From NCBI RefSeq assembly GCF_002105755.1, contig NZ_CP020821.1, positions 868,001 to 932,000 on the forward strand: 64,000 nucleotides of DNA, read 5' to 3'. This document shows positions 57,306 through 64,000 of this stretch, one piece after another. This stretch comes from Mycobacterium colombiense CECT 3035 (GTDB lineage: Bacteria; Actinomycetota; Actinomycetes; Mycobacteriales; Mycobacteriaceae). Positions within the stretch are counted from its first letter, which is position 1; the number at the start of each line of letters is the position of its first letter. A model generated the notes under the pieces. It saw only the letters and a list, made by a program, of their open reading frames with translations, had not been told where the DNA came from and made no database searches. Position numbers and translations under genes: made by a program.

Positions 57306-60300
57306 TTGTCTTCGACCGACGTAGCGATCATCGGGCTGGCGTGCCGGTTCCCGGCCGCCGCCGGACCGGGCGCGTTCTGGCGCCTGATCCGCGACGGACG
57401 TGAGGCCACCCGGTTCACCGGGGAGGCGGCCGAATTCGACGCCGACTTCTTCAATCTGTCGCCGCGCGAGGCGAGCGCGATGGATCCGCGGCAACGCCTG
57501 GCCCTGGAGCTGACCTGGGAGTTGTTCGAGGACGCCTTGCTGATACCGGAAACACTGCGGGGAGAACCGGTTTCGGTCTTCCTCGGGGCGATGACGGACG
57601 ACTACGCCGCGCTGACGCTGCGCGATCTCGCCGACAACCTGGACCACCACAGCTTCACCGGGATCAGCCGGGCGATGATCGCCAACCGCATCTCGTACGC
57701 CTTCGGGCTGCGCGGGCCCAGCATGACCGTCGATTCCGGCCAGTCGTCTTCTCTGGTGGCGGTGCACCTCGGCTGCGAGAGCGTGGCCACCGGCCGGTCC
57801 GCGCTGGCCATCGCGGGCGGGGTGCACCTCAACCTGGCCGACGAAATCGGGATGCTGGAACGCGAATTCGGGGCGGTCTCGGTGTCCGGGCACACGTATG
57901 CGTTCGATCGGCGTGCCGACGGCTACGTGCGCGGCGAAGGCGGCGGGCTGGTGCTGTTGAAGGCCTTGCCGTCGGCACTGGACGACGGCGACCGCATCCA
58001 CGCAGTCATTCGCGGTGGCGCCGTCGGCAACGCGGGGAACGGTGCGACCGCCCAGACCGTGCCGTCGGCGAGCGGCGAGGCGGACGTGATCCGGCGTGCG
58101 CTCGCCGCTGCCGGCCTGCGGGGCGGCGACATCGACTACATCGAGGCGCACGGTACCGGGACCAAGGTCGGCGATGCGATCGAAGCCCAGGCCCTGGGGC
58201 AGGTTTTCGCCGAGCGCGCCCACGATCCGGTGCGGGTGGGATCGGTGAAGACCAACATCGGCCACGCCGGCGGCGCCGCGGGCATCGCGGGCCTGCTCAA
58301 GGCCGTACTGGCGATCGAGCATGGTGCGATCCCGCCCAGCCTCAACTACGCCGACCCCGCGACCGAGCTCAATCACCTTGGGCTGCAGGTCAACACCGCG
58401 CTGACGCCGTGGCCACCGGTAGCTCGCGCACGCCGGGCCGGGGTGTCCTCGTTCGGCATGGGCGGCACCAACGCGCACCTCGTCGTCGAGCAGTTCGAGC
58501 GGCCATCGGCCCAGCCGCACGCACAACCCGCGGACCCGGACGAGATCCTGCCGTGGGTGCTGTCGGGCCGCTCCGAACAGGCGCTGGCCAACCAGGCGCG
58601 GCGGTTGTCGGCCTATCTGACCGACCGGGCCGATGTGAGCCCCCTCGACATCGCCTGGTCGTTGGTCGGTACCCGCACGGTCTTCGAGCACCGCGCGGTG
58701 GTGGTGGGCGGCGATCGTGCCGCGCTGGCAACGGGTTTGGCGGCCCTCGCGGCGGGGGAGTCCGGGCCGGGCGTGGCGGTGGGCCGGGCCGGCTCGTCGG
58801 AGTCGTTGGGCAAGACGGTCTTCGTCTTCCCCGGTCAGGGGTCGCAGTGGTTGGGGATGGGCCGGCAACTGTATGAGCGGTTCGGCGTGTTCGCCCGTGC
58901 CCTGGACGAGGCCGCCGCTGCGGTCGACGCTCACCTGCGTGCGCCGCTGCGCGAGGTGATGTGGGGTGCCGACCCGGACTTGTTGCGTAACACCGAGTTC
59001 GCCCAGCCGGCGTTGTTCGCGATCGGCGTCGCGTTGACGGCGTTGTGGCAGTCCTTCGGGGTGACACCGGATGTGGTGATGGGGCACTCGGTCGGTGAGA
59101 TCACCGCGGCGTGCGTGGCCGGGGTGCTGTCGCTCGCGGATGCGTCGCTCATGGTGGCGGCGCGGGGCCGGTTGATGTCCGGGCTGCCGGCCGGTGGGGT
59201 GATGGTGGCGGTCGGCGCCGCCGAGGCCGAGGTGACCGGGTTGCTGGACGGCGGGGTGAGCATCGCGGCGGTCAACGGGCCCGACGCGGTGGTGCTGTCG
59301 GGCGCACAGGCGCCGGTGGACGCGCTGGCGGACCGGCTGGCCCGGGCAGGCCGGCGCGTGCGCCGGCTGGCGGTGTCGCACGCTTTTCATTCGCCGCTGA
59401 TGCAGCCCATGGTGGCGGAGTTTTCCGCGGCGGTGGCCGGCATCGAGGTGGGGGAGCCGCGAATCGCGTTGGTGTCCAACGTGACCGGGCAACTCGCCGA
59501 GGATGGCTACGGGTCCCCGCGGTACTGGGCGGACCACGTCGGTCATCCGGTCCGATTCTTCGAGGGCGTGCGCGCCGCCGAGGCCGCCGGCGCCGGGATC
59601 TTCCTGGAACTGGGTCCGGGTGCGGCCTTGACCGCGGCGGTCGACCAATCGCTGAGCGCCGAGCGGGCGGTCTCGGTGCCCTGCCTGGCCAAGGATCGGC
59701 CCGAGGCGGAGTCGTTGCTCGGCGCGGCCGGCCAGTTGTTCACCCGTGGCCTCGACCCGAACTGGGCGGCCGCCTTCGCCGGGCTGAACGCGCGATGCGT
59801 CGAGTTGCCGACGTATGGCTTTGTGCGGCAGCGGTTTTGGCTTGGCGCCGAGGGTGCCGGTGCGACGGGGGCCCGCCCGCGACGGCTTCTCGCACGCCCG
59901 ACCTGGCGCACCGGTTGCTCGGACTGCCGCCCGACGACCAGCGCCGGGCGCTGGTCGAGCTGGTCTGCGAGCACGCGGCGGCGGTGTCGGGGCACCCGGG
60001 CGGCCACGCCATCGACCCCGGCCGCGCGTTCGGCGACCTCGGCTTCGACTCGATGATCGGGGTGGAGCTGCGCAACCGTCTGACCAGCCATACCGGCCTG
60101 GCCCTGTCGCGAACGCTGATCTTCGATTACCCCACGCCGGCCGCGCTGGCCGAACATCTTCGCCGGCAACTGCTCCACGACGAGCCGGCCGAATCAGACG
60201 AGGAAAAGATTTGGTCGGAACTGCGCAAGATTCCGGTGCGCGAGCTCCGGAGAACGGGATTGCTCGAGAAGCTGTTGTTGCTCGCCGGCGCCCCGGAATC

Positions 60301-60409
60301 ACCCGCCCCCGACGCAAATTCCGGTGCCGACGACATCGACGCGTTGAGCCCCGATGCGTTGATCGCGATGGCGCTCAGCTCGGCGGATGAGGAAGACACC
60401 GAACGATGA
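57306..60409 (+). pseudogene. pks9: pks9-type KS(Q)-AT-ACP loading module with a one-base frameshift
   Basis: Domains: KS (1-430), AT (500-830, GHSVGE, HAFH = malonyl) and ACP (Ser916 in LGFDSM), then a C-terminal acidic tail. There are no reducing domains and no N-terminal docking helix. In the KS the active-site Cys is replaced by Gln146 (VDSGQSSSL), with both His residues kept (EAHGTG, NIGHAGG). Gln at this place is the mark of KS(Q) domains, which decarboxylate malonyl-ACP to make a starter. The start is TTG, 3 bases after the pks8/17 stop. The frame breaks in the G run near 59868-59875; adding one G joins AT to ACP and gives 1034 residues (M. tuberculosis Pks9 about 1017). I think the break is a sequencing error. 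Confidence 0.88.
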
Positions 60410-60563
60410 ATTCCCCGCTGGCGGATATGATTACGCGGACACGGAACGCAATTAATAAGACATGTGTCGAATACATCGATCCTTTGCACCGCCAAACGGA
60501 ACCGCATAAACTTCCCGCATTAAGGGGAGCGTTCACGCTGGTTGGCAAGCAAGAAGGTAGAAC

Positions 60564-61624
60564 ATGAGCGTCATCGCGGGTGTTTTCGGCGCGTTGCCGC
60601 CTCATCGGTATAGCCAAAGCGAAATCACCGACCAGCTCGTCGAGTTGCCGGCGCTGAAGGAGCACGAAGAGGTTGTCCGGCGGCTGCACGCCGCCGCCAA
60701 GGTCAACAGCCGCCACTTCGTGTTGCCCCTGGAGCGTTACCAGGAGCTCACCGACTTCAGCGCGACCAACGAGATCTTCATCGACAAGGCCCTGGAACTG
60801 AGCTGCGAGGCGTTGCTGGGCGCGCTCGACGAGGCGGGCCTGCAGCCCCACGACATCGACATGATCGCCACCACGACGGTCACCGGCATCGCGGTCCCGT
60901 CCCTGGACGCCCGGCTCGTCGGCCTCCTCGGCCTGCGCCCCGACGTGCGCCGCATTCCGATGTTCGGCCTGGGCTGCGCGGCCGGTGCCGGGGCGTCGGC
61001 CGGCTGCACGATTACCTGCGCGGCGCGCCGGACGGCGTTGCCGCCCTGGTGTCGGTCGAGCTGTGTTCGCTCACCTTCCCGACGGTCAGGCCGACCGTGT
61101 CGGGGCTGGTCGGCACGGCGATGTTCGGCGACGGCGCCGCGGCCGTGGTCGCTGTCGGCGACCGTCGCGCCGAGCAGCTGAATTCCGCCGGGCCCGACAT
61201 CGTGGATTCGCGCAGCCGGCAGTACCCCGAATCGCTGCACATCATGGGGTGGAACGTCGGTTCGGACGGCATGCAGCTGGCCATGTCGCCGGAACTGCCG
61301 AAGGTCGTCGACCGCTACCTGGCCGACGACGTGAACAGCTTCCTGGCCGCACACGGGCTGACCAAGGTCGACATCGGCGCCTGGATCACGCACCCCGGCG
61401 GCCCCAAGGTCATCGACGCGATCGCCGGCAGCCTCGAACTGCCGCCGGAGGCACAGGAATTGACCTGGCGCTCGCTCGAGGAAGTCGCCAACCTGTCGTC
61501 GGCGTCGGTGCTACACATCCTGCGCGACACCATCGCCAAACCGCCGCCCAGCGGCAGCCCCGGGTTGATGCTCGCGGTGGGTCCCGGCTTCGGCTCCGAG
61601 CTGGTGCTGCTGCGCTGGCACTGA
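60564..61624 (+). pseudogene. pks11: pks11-type type III polyketide synthase with a one-base frameshift
   Basis: A chalcone-synthase-like protein close to the Pks10-type gene of this cluster. The first frame (to 61181) has the active Cys in FGLGCAAGA; the second (in frame by 61000, to 61624) has His in THPGGPKV and Asn in NLSSASV. The break is near 60985-61000, between GCAAGAGA and [12 protein letters not shown]. One base added there gives exactly 353 residues, as in Pks10 here and in M. tuberculosis Pks11. AAGGTAG stands before the ATG. A 154-base gap with lower GC separates it from pks9, so it may have its own promoter. The break is likely a sequencing error, since both halves are well conserved. 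Confidence 0.88.
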
Positions 61625-61689
61625 GCCGCTGACAGCGCCGCGAAACACCCTGCCACTCAACACATCCGCGTCGACGCGCCGCGCCAGAC

Positions 61690-63471
61690 TCATTCGAGGA
61701 GTTCGGACAGCTCCAGCCAGCGACTCTCCGTCGCGGCGACCTCGTCTTCGAGCGCGCGCAACTCCTGGGTGAGCCGGGTGACGCCGACATGGTCGGACTG
61801 GTCGTGCGCGGCGAGTTCGTTGTGCTTGTCCGCGATCCGCTCCGCCAGCCGCGCCAGCTGGCGATCGACGGAGGCCACTTCCTTCTCCGCGGCGCGGCGT
61901 TGCGCGCCGGACATCGCTTGGGGGGCGGCCCCGGACGGCCGCGACGATCCGGCGGTCGCCGCGCCGGTGCGCTGCTCGGCCAGCCGCAGATACTCGTCGA
62001 CACCGCCGGGCAGATGCCGTAGCCGGCCGTCGAGCACCGCGTACTGCTGATCGGTGACCCGCTCCAGCAGGTAACGGTCGTGCGAGACGACGATCAGCGT
62101 GCCCGCCCACGAGTCCAGCAGGTCCTCCATCGCGGCCAGGGTGTCGGTGTCGACGTCGTTGGTCGGCTCGTCCAGCAGCAACACGTTGGGCTCACTCAAC
62201 AGCGTGAGCATCAGCTGCAGCCGCCGCCGCTCACCGCCGGAGAGGTCCTCGACGCGGGCGGACAGCTGCCCGCGCCCGAAACCGAGCCGTTCCAGCAGCT
62301 GCGCCGGGGTGACCTCGCGGCCGTCCATCTGATAGCCGCCCTGCAGCCTGCCCAGCACATCGGCGATCCGGTCACCGCCGACCGCGGCCAGGGAATCGCC
62401 CTGCTGGTCGAGCACCGCCAGCCGCACGGTCTTGCCGCGCTTGACCCTTCCCGCGTCCGGTGTGACTGTCCCGTCGATCAGCCCGAGCAGCGTCGACTTG
62501 CCGGCGCCGTTGGCCCCGACGATGCCGGTGCGCTCGCCGGGCGCGATCCGCCACTCGACGTCACGCAGCACCGTGCGCCCGTCAAACGAGACCGACACGT
62601 CGAGCAGGTCGACCACGTCCTTGCCCAGCCGCGCGGTGGCCAGCTTGGCCAGCTCGACGGTGTTGCGCAGCGGGGGCACGTCGGCGATCAGCTGGTTGGC
62701 CGCCTCGATCCGGAACTTGGGTTTGGACGTCCGTGCCGGCGCCCCGCGGCGCAGCCACGCCAGCTCCTTGCGCATCAGGTTCTGCCGCTTGGCCTCGGCG
62801 ACGGCGGCCATCCGGTCCCGTTCGACCCGTTGCAGGACGTAGGCCGCGTACCCGCCGTCGAACGGTTCGACGATCCCGTCGTGCACCTCCCAGGTCGTGG
62901 TGGCGACCTCGTCGAGAAACCAGCGATCGTGGGTCACCAGCAGCAGCCCGCCGGTGTTGCGTGCCCAGCGCCCCCGCAGATGCTCGGCCAGCCAGGTGAT
63001 GCCCTCGATGTCCAGATGGTTGGTGGGCTCGTCCAGGGCGATGACGTCCCACTCGCCGATCAGCAACCGGGCCAGTTGCACCCGGCGGCGCTGGCCGCCG
63101 GACAGCGTGGCAACCGTTGCCTCCCAAGCGATGTCGGAGACCAGCCCGGCGACCACGTCACGGACCCGCGCGTCGCCGGCCCACTGGTGCTCGGCCGCCT
63201 CGCCGACGAGGGTGTAGCCCACGCTGTGCTGCGGGTCCAGCGTGTCGGCTTGGCTCAGCGCGCCCACCCGCAGCCCGGTGCGCCGGGTGACCCGGCCGGC
63301 GTCGGGCCGCTGCTGGCCGGTCAGCAGCCGCAGCAGGCTGGACTTGCCGTCACCGTTACGGCCGACGATCCCGATGCGCGCGCCGTCGTTGACCCCCAGC
63401 GTGATCGATGCGAAGACCACCTGAGTCGGATATTCGAGGTGTACCGCCTCAGCTCCAAGTAGGTGCGCCAC
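61690..63471 (-). CDS. Uup-type ABC-F ATPase (Rv1667c/Rv1668c-like, intact)
   Basis: A 593-residue protein with two ABC domains and no membrane segment, so it acts at the ribosome or in the cytosol rather than as a transporter. First Walker A GRNGDGKS at 37-44, signature LSGGQ and DEPTNHLD; an interdomain linker of about 60 residues; second Walker A GANGAGKS, signature LSGGE and DEPTNDVD. The last 85 residues are a Glu/Arg-rich coiled coil, as in Uup. M. tuberculosis carries this gene in two pieces called macrolide-transport ATP-binding proteins. The start has GTG/ATG choices; 63471 gives MAHLLGAEAVHLEY. It converges with pks11. Confidence 0.9.
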   Translation of the reverse strand: MAHLLGAEAVHLEYPTQVVFASITLGVNDGARIGIVGRNGDGKSSLLRLLTGQQRPDAGRVTRRTGLRVGALSQADTLDPQHSVGYTLVGEAAEHQWAGDARVRDVVAGLVSDIAWEATVATLSGGQRRRVQLARLLIGEWDVIALDEPTNHLDIEGITWLAEHLRGRWARNTGGLLLVTHDRWFLDEVATTTWEVHDGIVEPFDGGYAAYVLQRVERDRMAAVAEAKRQNLMRKELAWLRRGAPARTSKPKFRIEAANQLIADVPPLRNTVELAKLATARLGKDVVDLLDVSVSFDGRTVLRDVEWRIAPGERTGIVGANGAGKSTLLGLIDGTVTPDAGRVKRGKTVRLAVLDQQGDSLAAVGGDRIADVLGRLQGGYQMDGREVTPAQLLERLGFGRGQLSARVEDLSGGERRRLQLMLTLLSEPNVLLLDEPTNDVDTDTLAAMEDLLDSWAGTLIVVSHDRYLLERVTDQQYAVLDGRLRHLPGGVDEYLRLAEQRTGAATAGSSRPSGAAPQAMSGAQRRAAEKEVASVDRQLARLAERIADKHNELAAHDQSDHVGVTRLTQELRALEDEVAATESRWLELSELLE

Positions 63472-63495
63472 CGGGCCGACCCTAGCGTGGCGCCG

Positions 63496-64000
63496 CTAGC
63501 CCAGGGTCAGCAGCGCCTGGTCCACCTGGCTCTGGGTCTCCGGCGACGCCTTGCTGGCCACGGCGTCCAGGAAGCGGCTGGCGACGTCGCGCAGCTTGAG
63601 GTTCGTCTCCTGGGAACGCCACACCAGGATGTCGAAGGCCCGCTCGGCCGAGATGCCGTAGGAAGTCATCAGCACGCCCTTGGCCTGCTCGATGCGCGCC
63701 CGGGCCTCGGCCACCGCCGAGAGCACGTTGGTGATATCGGAGTGCAGTGAGTCGGTGACGTCGACGTAGAACCCCGACGTGCCGGCCAACGCACCGCTGT
63801 CGTCGAGCATCCGGTCGCCGGCGACGACGACGCAGTGGGTGCGTCCGGCGGCGTCGATGATGCGGTGCCGGCTGCTGAACGGCTTGCCCTTTGTCACCCG
63901 GTCCAGCACGGCGGCCACCTGCTCCCGGTCCTCGGGATGTTTGTGTCGCAGCAGCAGTTCCGTGGTGGGCTGCACCTGCCCGGGCTTGTAGCCGTGCATG
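63496..64000 (-). CDS. PAS-ANTAR regulator, cut by the window edge
   Basis: At least 167 residues, running off the right end. The first part (to about 85) is the second half of a PAS fold (HPEDREQVAAVLDR, then RTHCVVVAGDRMLDDSGALAGTSGFYVDVTD), and residues 90-150 form an ANTAR RNA-binding domain (ARARIEQAKGVLMTSYGISAERAFDILVWRSQETNLKLRDVA cut into its conserved blocks). ANTAR proteins bind paired hairpins in transcripts and prevent termination. The Met at 63999 is probably not the true start, because the PAS domain would lack its first strands. The target is unknown. Confidence 0.85.
   Translation of the reverse strand, partial: MHGYKPGQVQPTTELLLRHKHPEDREQVAAVLDRVTKGKPFSSRHRIIDAAGRTHCVVVAGDRMLDDSGALAGTSGFYVDVTDSLHSDITNVLSAVAEARARIEQAKGVLMTSYGISAERAFDILVWRSQETNLKLRDVASRFLDAVASKASPETQSQVDQALLTLG

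Noticed and set aside
61668..61677. Perfect palindrome GCGTCGACGC between convergent pks11 and ABC-F genes
   Set aside because: Ten bases only, in very GC-rich DNA, with no U-tract; expected by chance and not convincing as a terminator.

Overview
The window is a high-GC chromosomal segment of a Mycobacterium species. The gene order follows M. tuberculosis H37Rv from Rv1633 (uvrB) to Rv1667c/Rv1668c, as I recall it, and the proteins match those families closely. GTG/TTG starts, leaderless-type promoters and TAnnnT -10 boxes also fit. The species cannot be fixed by eye; it is not H37Rv, because several genes are inserted and others are missing.

Layout. 1-1.9 kb: a probable type VII (ESX) secreted toxin unit made of an EspC-like partner, a WXG-type polymorphic toxin and a putative immunity protein. 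2-12.1 kb: nucleotide excision repair (uvrB, uvrA), an MFS transporter, a lipoarabinomannan-cap type mannosyltransferase, a universal stress protein and a metallo-beta-lactamase-fold hydrolase. Both uvr genes carry a match to the PafBC/RecA-NDp DNA-damage promoter, and the uvrB promoter would start its transcript on the ATG itself. 12.4-20.1 kb: an accessory block. It holds an acyltransferase-like gene, a cytochrome P450 and a SAM methyltransferase on the plus strand, then on the minus strand a TetR regulator, a ThiF-nitroreductase fusion (MoeY type) and a GAF-GGDEF-EAL cyclic-di-GMP enzyme, which correspond to the Rv1353c-Rv1355c module. 20.1-25.5 kb: a small membrane protein, a membrane-anchored esterase-like protein and LysX. 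25.6-28.1 kb: the infC-rpmI-rplT-tsnR translation genes behind a long structured leader with an intrinsic terminator; infC starts at ATC. 28.1-34.8 kb: an MpaB-family oxygenase-like protein, a class III adenylate cyclase, a rhomboid-like membrane protein, and pheS-pheT. 34.8-43.3 kb: the complete arginine regulon argCJBDFRGH, mostly with 4-base stop/start overlaps and a candidate ArgR box in front. 43.4-61.6 kb: a polyketide cluster flanked by two type III synthases (Pks10 and Pks11 types). Between them lie two fully reducing modules (Pks7 and Pks8/17 types) and one KS(Q)-AT-ACP loading-type module (Pks9 type). 61.7-64 kb: an Uup-type ABC-F ATPase and the end of a PAS-ANTAR regulator that runs off the window.

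How the genes work together. The polyketide genes read as one line: Pks9 decarboxylates and loads a starter, the reducing synthases extend it using malonyl (Pks8/17) and methylmalonyl (Pks7) units, and a type III synthase takes the chain off and cyclises it. The arg genes form the full route from N-acetylglutamate to arginine with their repressor inside the operon.

Quality caveat. Four genes (uvrA, pks7, pks9, pks11) are each interrupted by what looks like the loss of exactly one base, in or beside G/C-rich runs. Restoring one base gives the family-typical length in every case. This looks more like sequencing or assembly error than four independent gene deaths.
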